Assembly: GCA_028752905.1 (NCBI GenBank)
Contig: JAQNBH010000132.1
Coordinates: forward strand, 310,001 to 374,000
DNA length: 64,000 nucleotides
Reading direction: 5' to 3'
From: Cladorhizidae sp. MBARI D1340-BT2
Taxonomy: Eukaryota; Porifera; Demospongiae; Poecilosclerida; Cladorhizidae
Part shown: positions 1-14,900 of the stretch, in pieces
Position numbering within the stretch: the stretch's first letter is position 1
How the letters are laid out: each line of letters begins with the position of its first letter
Program-made: the position numbers and the translations under genes
The notes under the pieces: model-generated
Told to the model about the DNA's origin: nothing
Databases searched by the model: none
What the model saw: only the letters and a program-made list of their open reading frames with translations

Positions 1-2399
1 ATACTAGGTATATAACCATGCTAGGTGTATAACCATGCTAGGTGTATAACCATGCTAGGTGTATAACCATGCTAGGTATATAACCATGCTTGGTGTATAA
101 CCATGCTAGGTATATAACCATGCTAGGTGTATAACTATGCTACGTGTATAACCATGCTAGGTGTATAACCATGCTAGGTATATAACCATGCTAGGTGTAT
201 AACCATGCTAGGTGTATAACCATGCTAGGTATATAACCATGCTAGGTGTATAGCCATGCTAGGTGTATAACCATGCTAGGTATATAACCATGCTAGGTGT
301 ATAACCATGCTAGTTATATAACCATGCTTGGTGTATAACCATGCTAGGTATATAACCATGCTAGGTGTATAACTATGCTACGTGTATAACCATGCTAGGT
401 GTATAACCATGCTAGGTGTATAACCATGCTAGGTGTATAACCATGCTAGGTATATAACCATGATAGGTGTATAACCATGCTAGGTGTATAACCATGCTAG
501 GTATATAACCATGCTAGGTGTATAACCATGCTAGGTGTATAGCCATGCTAGGTGTATAACCATGCTAGGTGTATAACCATGCTAGGTATATAACCATGCT
601 AGGTGTATAACTATGCTACATAGGTGTATAACCATGCTAGGTATATAACCATGCTAGGTGTATAACCATGCTAGGTGTATAGCCATGCTAGGTGTATAAC
701 CATGCTAGGTGTATAACCATGCTAGGTGTATAACCATTCTAGGTGTATAACCATGCTAGGTGTATAACCATGCTAGGTGTATAACCATGCTAGGTGTATA
801 ACCATTCTAGGTGTATAACCATGCTAGGTGTATAACCATGCTAGGTGTATAACCATGCTAGGTGTATAACCATGCTAGCTATATAACCATGCTAGGTGTA
901 TAACCATGCTAGGTATATAACCATGCTAGGTGTATAACCATGCTAGGTGTATGACCATGCTAGGTATATAAACATGCTAGGTGTATAACCATGCTAGGTG
1001 TATAACCATGCTAGGTGTATAACCATGCTAGGTATATAAACATGCTAGGTGTATAACCATGCTAGGTATATAACCATGCTAGGTGTATAACCATGCTAGG
1101 TGTAATACCATGATAGGTATATACCCATGCTAGGTGTATAACTATGCTAGGTGTATAACCATGCTAGGTGTATAACCATGCTAGGTGTATAACCATGCTA
1201 GGTATATAACCATGCTAGGTGTAATACCATGATAGGTGTAATACCATGCTAGGTGTATAACCATGCTAGGTATATAACCATGCTAGGTGTATAACTATGC
1301 TAAGTGTATAACCATGCTAGGTGTATAACCATGCTAGGTGTAATACCATGCGAGGTGTATAACCATGCTAGGTGTATGTATAGCCATGCTAGGTGTAATA
1401 CCATGATAGGTGTAATACCATGCTAGGTGTATAACCATGCTTGGTGTATAGCCATGCTAGGTGTATAACCATGCTAGGTATATAACCATGCTAGGTGTAA
1501 TACCATGATAGGTATATAACCATGCTACTGTAGGTGTATAACTATGCTAGGTGTATAACCATGCTAGGTGTATAACTATGCTAGGTGTATAACCATGCTA
1601 GGTGTATAACCATGCTAGGTGTATAACCATGCTAGGTATATAACCATGCTAGGTGTATAACCATGCTAGGTATATAACCATGCTAGGTGTAATACCATGA
1701 TAGGTGTAATACCATGCTAGGTGTATAACCATGCTAGGTATATAACCATGCTAGGTGTAATACCATGATAGGTGTAATACCATGCTAGGTGTATAACCAT
1801 GCTAGGTATATAACCATGCTAGGTGTAATACCATGATAGGTGTAATACCATGCTAGGTGTATAACCATGCTAGGTATATAACCATGCTAGGTGTATAACC
1901 ATGCTAGGTATATAACCATGCTAGGTGTATAACCATGCTAGGTGTATGACCATGCTAGGTGTATAGCCATGCTAGGTGTATAACCATGCTAGGTGTATAA
2001 CCATGCTAGGTGTATAACCATGCTAGGTGTATAACCATGCTAGGTGTATAACCATGCTATGTAGGTGTATAACCATGCAAGGTGTATAACCATGCTAGCT
2101 ATATAACCATGCTAGGTGTATAACCATGCTAGGTGTATAACCATGCTAGGTGTATAACCATGCTAGGTGTATAACCATGCTAGGTATATAACCATGCTAG
2201 GTGTATAACCATGCTAGGTATATAACCATGCTAGGTGTATAACCATGCTAGGTATATAACCATTCTAGGTATATAACCATGCTAGGTGTATAACCATGGT
2301 AGGTGTTTAACCATGCTAGGTGTATAACCATGCTAGGTGTATAACCATGCTAGGTGTATAACCATGCTAGGTATATAAACATGCTAGGTGTATAACCAT

Positions 2400-5300
2400 G
2401 CTAGGTATATAACCATGCTAGGTGTATAACCATGCTAGGTGTAATACCATGATAGGTATATACCCATGCTAGGTGTATAACTATGCTAGGTGTATAACCA
2501 TGCTAGGTGTATAACCATGCTAGGTGTATAACCATGCTAGGTATATAACCATGCTAGGTGTAATACCATGATAGGTGTAATACCATGCTAGGTGTATAAC
2601 CATGCTAGGTATATAACCATGCTAGGTGTATAACTATGCTAGTTGTATAACCATGCTAGGTGTATAACCATGCTAGGTGTAATACCATGCGAGGTGTATA
2701 ACCATGCTAGGTGTATGTATAGCCATGCTAGGTGTAATACCATGATAGGTGTAATACCATGCTAGGTGTATAACCATGCTTGGTGTATAGCCATGCTAGG
2801 TGTATAACCATGCTAGGTATATAACCATGCTAGGTGTAATACCATGATAGGTGTAATACCATGCTACAGGTATATAACCATGCTAGGTGTAATACCATGA
2901 TAGGTGTAATACCATGCTAGGTGTATAACCATGCTAGGTGTATAACTATGCAGGTATATAACCATGCTAGGTATATAAACATGCTAGGTGTATAACCATG
3001 CTAGGTGTATAACCGTGCTAGGTATATAACTATGCTAGGTGTATGACCATGCTAGGTATATAACCATGCTAGGTGTATAACCATGCTAGGTGTATGACCA
3101 TGCTAGGTATATAACCATGCTAGGTATATAACTATGCTAGGTGTATAACCATGCTAGGTGTATAACCATGCTAGGTGTATAGCCATGCTAGGTGTATAGC
3201 CATGCTAGGTGTATAACCATGCTAGGTGTATAACCATGCTAGGTATATAACCATGCTAGGTGTATAACCATGCTAGGTATATAACCATGCTAGGTGTATA
3301 ACCATGCTAGGTGTATAACCATGCTAGGTGTATAACCATTCTAAGTATATAACCATGCTAGGTATATAACCATGCTAGGTATATAACCATGCTAGGTATA
3401 TAACCATTCTAGGTATATAACCATGCTAGGTGTATAACCATGCTAGGTATATAACCATGCTAGGTGTATAGCCATGCTAGGTGTATAACCATGCTAGGTA
3501 TATAACCATGCTAGGTGTATAACCATTCTAGGTGAATAACCATGCTAGGTGTATAACCATGTTAGGTATATAACCATGCTTGGTGTATAACCATGCTAGG
3601 TATATAACCATGCTAGGTGTATAACTATGCTACGTGTATAACCATGCTAGGTGTATAACCATGCTAGGTATATAACCATGCTAGGTGTATAACCATCTAG
3701 GTATATAACCATGCTAGGTGTATAACCATGCTAGGTGTATAACCATGCTAGGTATATAACCATGCTAGGTGTATAACCATGCTAGGTGTATAGCCATGCT
3801 AGGTGTATAACCATGCTAGGTGTATAACCATGCTAGGTATATAACCATGCTAGGTGTATAACTATGCTACATAGGTGTCTAACCATGCTAGGTATATAAC
3901 CATGCTAGGTGTATAACCATGCTAGGTGTATAGCCATGCTAGGTGTATAACCATGCTAGGTGTATAACCATGCTAGGTGTATAACCATGCTAGGTGTATA
4001 ACCATGCTAGGTGTATAACCATGCTAGGTGTATAACCATGCTAGGTATATAACCATGCTAGCTATATAACCATGCTAGGTGTATAACCATGCTAGGTGTA
4101 TAACCATGCTAGGTGTATAACCATGCTAGGTGTATAACCATGCTAGGTGTATAACCATGCTAGGTGTATAACCATACTAGGTGTATAACCATGCTAGTTA
4201 TATAACCATGCTAGGTGTATAACCATGCTAGGTGTATAACCATGCTAGGTGTATAACCATGCTAGGTGTATAACCATGCTAGGTGTAATACCATGATAGG
4301 TATATACCCATGCTAGGTGTATAACTATGCTAGGTGTATAACCATGCTAGGTGTATAACCATGCTAGGTGTATAACCATGCTAGGTATATAACCATGCTA
4401 GGTGTAATACCATGATAGGTGTAATACCATGCTAGGTGTATAACCATGCTAGGTATATAACCATGCTAGGTGTATAACTATGCTAGTTGTATAACCATGC
4501 TAGGTGTATAACCATGCTAGGTGTAATACCATGCGAGGTGTATAACCATGCTAGGTGTATGTATATCCATGCTAGGTGTAATACCATGATAGGTGTAATA
4601 CCATGCTAGGTGTATAACCATGCTTGGTGTATAGCCATGCTAGGTGTATAACCATGCTAGGTATATAACCATGCTAGGTGTAATACCATGATAGGTGTAA
4701 TACCATGCTACAGGTATATAACCATGCTAGGTGTAATACCATGATAGGTGTAATACCATGCTAGGTGTATAACCATGCTAGGTGTATAACTATGCAGGTA
4801 TATAACCATGCTAGGTATATAAACATGCTAGGTGTATAACCATGCTAGGTGTATAACCGTGCTAGGTATATAACTATGCTAGGTGTATGACCATGCTAGG
4901 TATATAACCATGCTAGGTGTATAACCATGCTAGGTGTATGACCATGCTAGGTATATAACCATGCTAGGTATATAACTATGCTAGGTGTATAACCATGCTA
5001 GGTGTATAACCATGCTAGGTGTATAGCCATGCTAGGTGTATAGCCATGCTAGGTGTATAACCATGCTAGGTGTATAACCATGCTAGGTATATAACCATGC
5101 TAGGTGTATAACCATGCTAGGTATATAACCATGCTAGGTGTATAACCATGCTAGGTGTATAACCATGCTAGGTGTATAACCATTCTAAGTATATAACCAT
5201 GCTAGGTATATAACCATGCTAGGTATATAACCATGCTAGGTATATAACCATTCTAGGTATATAACCATGCTAGGTATATAACCATGCTAGGTGTATAACC

Positions 5301-6080
5301 ATGCTAGGTGTATAACCATGCTAGGTATATAACCATGCTAGGTGTATAGCCATGCTAGGTGTATAACCATGCTAGGTATATAACCATGCTAGGTGTATAA
5401 CCATTCTAGGTGAATAACCATGCTAGGTGTATAACCATGTTAGGTATATAACCATGCTTGGTGTATAACCATGCTAGGTATATTACCATGCTAGGTGTAT
5501 AACTATGCTACGTGTATAACCATGCTAGGTGTATAACCATGCTAGGTATATAACCATGCTAGGTGTATAACCATGCTAGGTATATAACCATGCTAGGTGT
5601 ATAACCATGCTAGGTGTATAACCATGCTAGGTATATAACCATGCTAGGTGTATAACCATGCTAGGTGTATAGCCATGCTAGGTGTATAACCATGCTAGGT
5701 GTATAACCATGCTAGGTATATAACCATGCTAGGTGTATAACTATGCTACATAGGTGTCTAACCATGCTAGGTATATAACCATGCTAGGTGTATAACCATG
5801 CTAGGTGTATAGCCATGCTAGGTGTATAACCATGCTAGGTGTATAACCATGCTAGGTGTATAACCATGCTAGGTGTATAACCATGCTAGGTGTATAACCA
5901 TGCTAGGTGTATAACCATGCTAGGTATATAACCATGCTAGCTATATAACCATGCTAGGTGTATAACCATGCTAGGTGTATAACCATGCTAGGTGTATAAC
6001 CATGCTAGGTGTATAACCATGCTAGGTGTATAACCATACTAGGTGTATAACCATGCTAGTTATATAACCATGCTAGGTGT
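2400..6080 (+). repeat. 1,844-bp higher-order repeat, two copies
   Basis: Rare monomer variants recur at a fixed offset of 1,844 bp: tacccatg at 2461 and 4305, the unit ccatgcgagg at 2690 and 4534, ctacagg at 2864 and 4708, aaccgtg at 3013 and 4857, and ctaagtatat at 3341 and 5185. Copy 2 gains about 35 bp later on (ctacatag at 3867 and 5746). The borders are approximate. The pattern shows block duplication of about 108 monomers and not independent drift. Confidence 0.85.
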
Positions 6081-8940
6081 ATAACCATGCTAGGTGTATA
6101 ACCATGCTAGGTGTATAACCATGCTAGGTGTATGACCATGCTAGGTATATAACCATGCTAGGTGTATAACCATGCTAGGTGTATGACCATGCTAGGTATA
6201 TAACCATGCTAGGTATATAACTATGCTAGGTGTATAACCATGCTAGGTGTATAACCATGCTAGGTGTATAACCATGCTAGGTGTATAACCATGCTAGGTA
6301 TATAAACATGCTAGGTGTATAACCATGCTAGGTATATAACCATGCTAGGTGTATAACCATGCTAGGTGTAATACCATGATAGGTATATACCCATGCTAGG
6401 TGTATAACTATGCTAGGTGTATAACCATGCTAGGTGTATAACCATGCTAGGTGTATAACCATGCTAGGTATATAACCATGCTAGGTGTAATACCATGATA
6501 GGTGTAATACCATGCTAGGTGTATAACCATGCTAGGTATATAACCATGCTAGGTGTATAACTATGCTAGGTGTATAACCATGCTAGGTGTATAACCATGC
6601 TAGGTGTAATACCATGCGAGGTGTATAACCATGCTAGGTGTATGTATAGCCATGCTAGGTGTAATACCATGATAGGTGTAATACCATGCTAGGTGTATAA
6701 CCATGCTTGGTGTATAGCCATGCTAGGTGTATAACCATGCTAGGTATATAACCATGCTAGGTGTAATACCATGATAGGTATATAACCATGCTACTGTAGG
6801 TGTATAACTATGCTAGGTGTATAACCATGCTAGGTGTATAACTATGTGTATAACCATGCTAGGTGTATAACCATGCTAGGTGTATATCCATGCTAGGTAT
6901 ATAACTATGCTAGGTGTATAACCATGCTAGGTATATAACCATGCTAGGTGTAATACCATGATAGGTGTAATACCATGCTAGGTGTATAACCATGCTAGGT
7001 ATATAACCATGCTAGGTGTAATACCATGATAGGTGTAATACCATGCTAGGTGTATAACCATGCTAGGTATATAACCATGCTAGGTGTAATACCATGATAG
7101 GTGTAATACCATGCTAGGTGTATAACCATGCTAGGTATATAACCATGCTAGGTGTATAACCATTCTAGGTATATAACCATGCTAGGTATATAACCATGCT
7201 AGGTGTATAACCATGCTAGGTGTATGACCATGCTAGGTATATAACCATGCTAGGTATATAACTATGCTAGGTGTATAACCATGCTAGGTGTATAACCATG
7301 CTAGGTGTATAACCATGCTAGGTGTATAACCATGCTAGGTATATAAACATGCTAGGTGTATAACCATGCTAGGTATATAACCATGCTAGGTGTATAACCA
7401 TGCTAGGTGTAATACCATGATAGGTGTATAACTATGCTAGGTGTATAACCATGCTAGGTGTATAACCATGCTAGGTGTATAACCATGCTAGGTATATAAC
7501 CATGCTAGGTGTAATACCATGATAGGTGTAATACCATGCTAGGTGTATAACCATGCTAGGTATATAACCATGCTAGGTGTATAACTATGCTAGGTGTATA
7601 ACCATGCTAGGTGTATAACCATGCTAGGTGTAATACCATGCGAGGTGTATAACCATGCTAGGTGTATGTATAGCCATGCTAGGTGTAATACCATGATAGG
7701 TGTAATACCATGCTAGGTGTATAACCATGCTTGGTGTATAGCCATGCTAGGTGTATAACCATGCTAGGTATATAACCATGCTAGGTGTAATACCATGATA
7801 GGTATATAACCATGCTACTGTAGGTGTATAACTATGCTAGGTGTATAGCCATGCTAGGTGTATAACCATGCTAGGTATATAACCATGCTAGGTGTAATAC
7901 CATGATAGGTGTAATACCATGCTAGGTATATAACCATGCTAGGTGTAATACCATGATAGGTGTAATACCATGCTAGGTGTATAACCATGCTAGGTATATA
8001 ACCATGCTAGGTGTATAACCATTCTAGGTATATAACCATGCTAGGTATATAAACATGCTAGGTGTATAACCATGCTAGGTGTATAACCGTGCTAGGTATA
8101 TAACTATGCTAGGTGTATGACCATGCTAGGTATATAACCATGCTAGGTGTATAACCATGCTAGGTGTATGACCATGCTAGGTATATAACCATGCTAGGTA
8201 TATAACTATGCTAGGTGTATAACCATGCTAGGTGTATAACCATGCTAGGTGTATAGCCATGCTAGGTGTATAGCCATGCTAGGTGTATAACCATGCTAGG
8301 TGTATAACCATGCTAGGTATATAACCATGCTAGGTGTATAACCATGCTAGGTATATAACCATGCTAGGTGTATAACCATGCTAGGTGTATAACCATGCTA
8401 GCTATATAACCATGCTAGGTATATAACCATGCTAGGTGTATAACCATTCTAGGTATATAACCATGCTAGGTATATAACCATGCTAGGTGTATAACCATGC
8501 TAGGTGTATAACCATGCTAGGTATATAACCATGCTAGGTGTATAGCCATGCTAGGTGTATAACCATGCTAGGTATATAACCATGCTAGGTGTATAACCAT
8601 GCTAGGTGAATAACCATGCTAGGTGTATAACCATGTTAGGTATATAACCATGCTTGGTGTATAACCATGCTAGGTATATAACCATGCTAGGTGTATAACT
8701 ATGCTACGTGTATAACCATGCTAGGTGTATAACCATGCTAGGTATATAACCATGCTAGGTGTATAACCATGCTAGGTATATAACCATGCTAGGTGTATAA
8801 CCATGTTAGGTGTATAACCATGCTAGGTATATAACCATGCTAGGTGTATAACCATGCTAGGTGTATAGCCATGCTAGGTGTATAACCATGCTAGGTGTAT
8901 AACCATGCTAGGTATATAACCATGCTAGGTGTATAACTAT

Positions 8941-11900
8941 GCTACATAGGTGTATAACCATGCTAGGTATATAACCATGCTAGGTGTAATACCATGCGAG
9001 GTGTATAACCATGCTAGGTGTATGTATAGCCATGCTAGGTGTAATACCATGATAGGTGTAATACCATGCTAGGTGTATAACCATGCTTGGTGTATAGCCA
9101 TGCTAGGTGTATAACCATGCTAGGTATATAACCATGCTAGGTGTAATACCATGATAGGTATATAACCATGCTACTGTAGGTGTATAACTATGCTAGGTGT
9201 ATAACCATGCTAGGTGTATAACTATGCTAGGTGTATAACCATGCTAGGTGTATAACCATGCTAGGTGTATAACCATGCTAGGTATATAACCATGCTAGGT
9301 GTATAACCATGCTAGGTATATAACCATGCTAGGTGTAATACCATGATAGGTGTAATACCATGCTAGGTGTATAACCATGCTAGGTATATAACCATGCTAG
9401 GTGTAATACCATGATAGGTGTAATACCATGCTAGGTGTATAACCATGCTAGGTATATAACCATGCTAGGTGTAATACCATGATAGGTGTAATACCATGCT
9501 AGGTGTATAACCATGCTAGGTATATAACCATGCTAGGTGTATAACTATTCTAGGTATATAACCATGCTAGGTATATAACCATGCTAGGTGTATAACCATG
9601 CTAGGTGTATGACCATGCTAGGTATATAACCATGCTAGGTATATAACTATGCTAGGTGTATAACCATGCTAGGTGTATAACCATGCTACGTGTATAACCA
9701 TGCTAGGTGTATAACCATGCTAGGTATATAAACATGCTAGGTGTATAACCATGCTAGGTATATAACCATGCTAGGTGTATAACCATGCTAGGTGTAATAC
9801 CATGATAGGTATATACCCATGCTAGGTGTATAACTATGCTAGGTATATAACCATGCTAGGTGTATAACCATGCTAGGTGTATAACCATGCTAGGTATATA
9901 ACCATGCTAGGTGTAATACCATGATAGGTGTAATACCATGCTAGGTGTATAACCATGCTAGGTATATAACCATGCTAGGTGTATAACTATGCTAGGTGTA
10001 TAACCATGCTAGGTGTATAACCATGCTAGGTGTAATACCATGCGAGGTGTATAACCATGCTAGGTGTATGTATAGCCATGCTAGGTGTAATACCATGATA
10101 GGTGTAATACCATGCTAGGTGTATAACAATGCTTGGTGTATAGCCATGCTAGGTGTATAACCATGCTAGGTATATAACCATGCTAGGTGTAATACCATGA
10201 TAGGTATATAACCATGCTACTGTAGGTGTATAACTATGCTAGGTGTATAACCATGCTAGGTGTATAACTATGCTAGGTGTATAACCATGCTAGGTGTATA
10301 ACCATGCTAGGTGTATAACCATGCTAGGTATATAACCATGCTAGGTGTATAACCATGCTAGGTATATAACCATGCTAGGTGTAATACCATGATAGGTGTA
10401 ATACCATGCTAGGTGTATAACCATGCTAGGTATATAACCATGCTAGGTGTAATACCATGATAGGTGTAATACCATGCTAGGTGTATAACCATGCTAGGTA
10501 TATAACCATGCTAGGTGTAATACCATGATAGGTGTAATACCAAGCTAGGTGTATAACCATGCTAGGTATATAACCATGCTAGGTGTATAACCATTCTAGG
10601 TATATAACCATGCTAGGTGTATAAACATGCTAGGTGTATAACCATGCTTGGTGTATAGCCATGCTAGGTGTATAACCATGCTAGGTATATAACCATGCTA
10701 GGTGTAATACCATGATAGGTATATAACCATGCTACTGTAGGTGTATAACTATGCTAGGTGTATAACCATGCTAGGTGTATAACTATGCTAGGTGTATAAC
10801 CATGCTAGGTGTATAACCATGCTAGGTGTATAACCATGCTAGGTATATAACCATGCTAGGTGTATAACCATGCTAGGTATATAACCATGCTAGGTGTAAT
10901 ACCATGATAGGTGTAATACCATGCTAGGTGTATAACCATGCTAGGTATATAACCATGCTAGGTGTAATACCATGATAGGTGTAATACCATGCTAGGTGTA
11001 TAACCATGCTAGGTATATAACCATGCTAGGTGTAATACCATGATAGGTGTAATACCATGCTAGGTGTATAACCATGCTAGGTATATAACCATGCTAGGTG
11101 TATAACCATTCTAGGTATATAACCATGCTAGGTATATAACCATGCTAGGTGTATAACCATGCTAGGTGTATGACCATGCTAGGTATATAACCATGCTAGG
11201 TATATAACTATGCTAGGTGTATAACCATGCTAGGTGTATAACCATGCTAGGTGTATAACCATGCTAGGTGTATAACCATGCTAGGTATATAAACATGCTA
11301 GGTGTATAACCATGCTAGGTATATAACCATGCTAGGTGTATAACCATGCTAGGTGTAATACCATGATAGGTATATACCCATGCTAGGTGTATAACTATGC
11401 TAGGTGTATAACCATGCTAGGTGTATAACCATGCTAGGTGTATAACCATGCTAGGTATATAACCATGCTAGGTGTAATACCATGATAGGTGTAATACCAT
11501 GCTAGGTGTATAACCATGCTAGGTATATAACCATGCTAGGTGTATAACTATGCTAGGTGTATAACCATGCTAGGTGTATAACCATGCTAGGTGTAATACC
11601 ATGCGAGGTGTATAACCATGCTAGGTGTATGTATAGCCATTCTAGGTGTAATACCATGATAGGTGTAATACCATGCTAGGTGTATAACCATGCTTGGTGT
11701 ATAGCCATGCTAGGTGTATAACCATGCTAGGTATATAACCATGCTAGGTGTAATACCATGATAGGTATATAACCATGCTACTGTAGGTGTATAACTATGC
11801 TAGGTGTATAACCATGCTAGGTGTATAACTATGCTAGGTGTATAACCATGCTAGGTGTATAACCATGCTAGGTGTATAACCATGCTAGGTATATAACCAT

Positions 11901-14900
11901 GCTAGGTGTATAACCATGCTAGGTATATAACCATGCTAGGTGTAATACCATGATAGGTGTAATACCATGCTAGGTGTATAACCATGCTAGGTATATAACC
12001 ATGCTAGGTATATAGCCATGCTAGGTGTAATACCATGATAGGTGTAATACCATGCTAGGTGTATAACCATGCTTGGTGTATAGCCATGCTAGGTGTATAA
12101 CCATGCTAGGTGTATAACCGTGCTAGGTATATAACTATGCTAGGTGTATGACCATGCTAGGTATATAACCATGCTAGGTGTATAACCATGCTAGGTGTAT
12201 GACCATGCTAGGTATATAACCATGCTAGGTATATAACTATGCTAGGTGTATAACCATGCTAGGTGTATAACCATGCTAGGTGTATAGCCATGCTAGGTGT
12301 ATAGCCATGCTAGGTGTATAACCATGCTAGGTGTATAACCATGCTAGGTATATAACCATGCTAGGTGTATAACCATGCTAGGTATATAACCATGCTAGGT
12401 GTATAACCATGCTAGGTGTATAACCATGCTAGCTATATAACCATGCTAGGTATATAACCATGCTAGGTGTATAACCATTCTAGGTATATAACCATGCTAG
12501 GTATATAACCATGCTAGGTGTATAACCATGCTAGGTGTATAACCATGCTAGGTATATAACCATGCTAGGTGTATAGCCATGCTAGGTGTATAACCATGCT
12601 AGGTATATAACCATGCTAGGTGTATAACCATGCTAGGTGAATAACCATGCTAGGTGTATAACCATGTTAGGTATATAACCATGCTTGGTGTATAACCATG
12701 CTAGGTATATAACCATGCTAGGTGTATAACTATGCTACGTGTATAACCATGCTAGGTGTATAACCATGCTAGGTATATAACCATGCTAGGTGTATAACCA
12801 TGCTAGGTATATAACCATGCTAGGTGTATAACCATGCTAGGTGTATAACCATGCTAGGTATATAACCATGCTAGGTGTATAACCATGCTAGGTGTATAGC
12901 CATGCTAGGTGTATAACCATGCTAGGTGTATAACCATGCTAGGTATATAACCATGCTAGGTGTATAACTATGCTACATAGGTGTATAACCATGCTAGGTA
13001 TATAACCATGCTAGGTGTAATACCATGCGAGGTGTATAACCATGCTAGGTGTATGTATAGCCATGCTAGGTGTAATACCATGATAGGTGTAATACCATGC
13101 TAGGTGTATAACCATGCTTGGTGTATAGCCATGCTAGGTGTATAACCATGCTAGGTATATAACCATGCTAGGTGTAATACCATGATAGGTATATAACCAT
13201 GCTACTGTAGGTGTATAACTATGCTAGGTGTATAACCATGCTAGGTGTATAACTATGCTAGGTGTATAACCATGCTAGGTGTATAACCATGCTTGTAGGT
13301 GTATAACCATGCTAGGTATATAACCATGCTAGGTGTATAACCATGCTAGGTATATAACCATGCTAGGTGTAATACCATGATAGGTGTAATACCATGCTAG
13401 GTGTATAACCATGCTAGGTATATAACCATGCTAGGTGTAATACCATGATAGGTGTAATACCATGCTAGGTGTATAACCATGCTAGGTATATAACCATGCT
13501 AGGTGTAATACCATGATAGGTGTAATACCATGCTAGGTGTATAACCATGCTAGGTATATAACCATGCTAGGTGTATAACCATTCTAGGTATATAACCATG
13601 CTAGGTATATAACCATGCTAGGTGTATAACCATGCTAGGTGTATGACCATGCTAGGTATATAACCATGCTAGGTATATAACTATGCTAGGTGTATAACCA
13701 TGCTAGGTGTATAACCATGCTACGTGTATAACCATGCTAGGTGTATAACCATGCTAGGTATATAAACATGCTAGGTGTATAACCATGCTAGGTATATAAC
13801 CATGCTAGGTGTATAACCATGCTAGGTGTAATACCATGATAGGTATATACCCATGCTAGGTGTATAACTATGCTAGGTATATAACCATGCTAGGTGTATA
13901 ACCATGCTAGGTGTATAACCATGCTAGGTATATAACCATGCTAGGTGTAATACCATGATAGGTGTAATACCATGCTAGGTGTATAACCATGCTAGGTATA
14001 TAACCATGCTAGGTGTATAACTATGCTAGGTGTATAAACCATGCTAGGTGTATAACCATGCTAGGTGTAATACCATGCGAGGTGTATAACCATGCTAGGT
14101 GTATGTATAGCCATGCTAGGTGTAATACCATGATAGGTGTAATACCATGCTAGGTGTATAACAATGCTTGGTGTATAGCCATGCTAGGTGTATAACCATG
14201 CTAGGTATATAACCATGCTACTGTAGGTGTAATACCATGATAGGTATATAACCATGCTACTGTAGGTGTATAACTATGCTAGGTGTATAACCATGCTAGG
14301 TGTATAACTATGCTAGGTGTATAACCATGCTAGGTGTATAACCATGCTAGGTGTATAACCATGCTAGGTATATAACCATGCTAGGTGTATAACCATGCTA
14401 GGTATATAACCATGCTAGGTGTAATACCATGATAGGTGTAATACCATGCTAGGTGTATAACCATGCTAGGTATATAACCATGCTAGGTGTAATACCATGA
14501 TAGGTGTAATACCATGCTAGGTGTATAACCATGCTAGGTATATAACCATGCTAGGTGTAATACCATGATAGGTGTAATACCATGCTAGGTGTATAACCAT
14601 GCTAGGTATATAACCATGCTAGGTGTATAACCATTCTAGGTATATAACCATGCTAGGTGTATAAACATGCTAGGTGTATAACCATGCTTGGTGTATAGCC
14701 ATGCTAGGTGTATAACCATGCTAGGTATATAACCATGCTAGGTGTAATACCATGATAGGTATATAACCATGCTACTGTAGGTGTATAACTATGCTAGGTG
14801 TATAACCATGCTAGGTGTATAACTATGCTAGGTGTATAACCATGCTAGGTGTATAACCATGCTAGGTGTATAACCATGCTAGGTATATAACCATGCTAGG

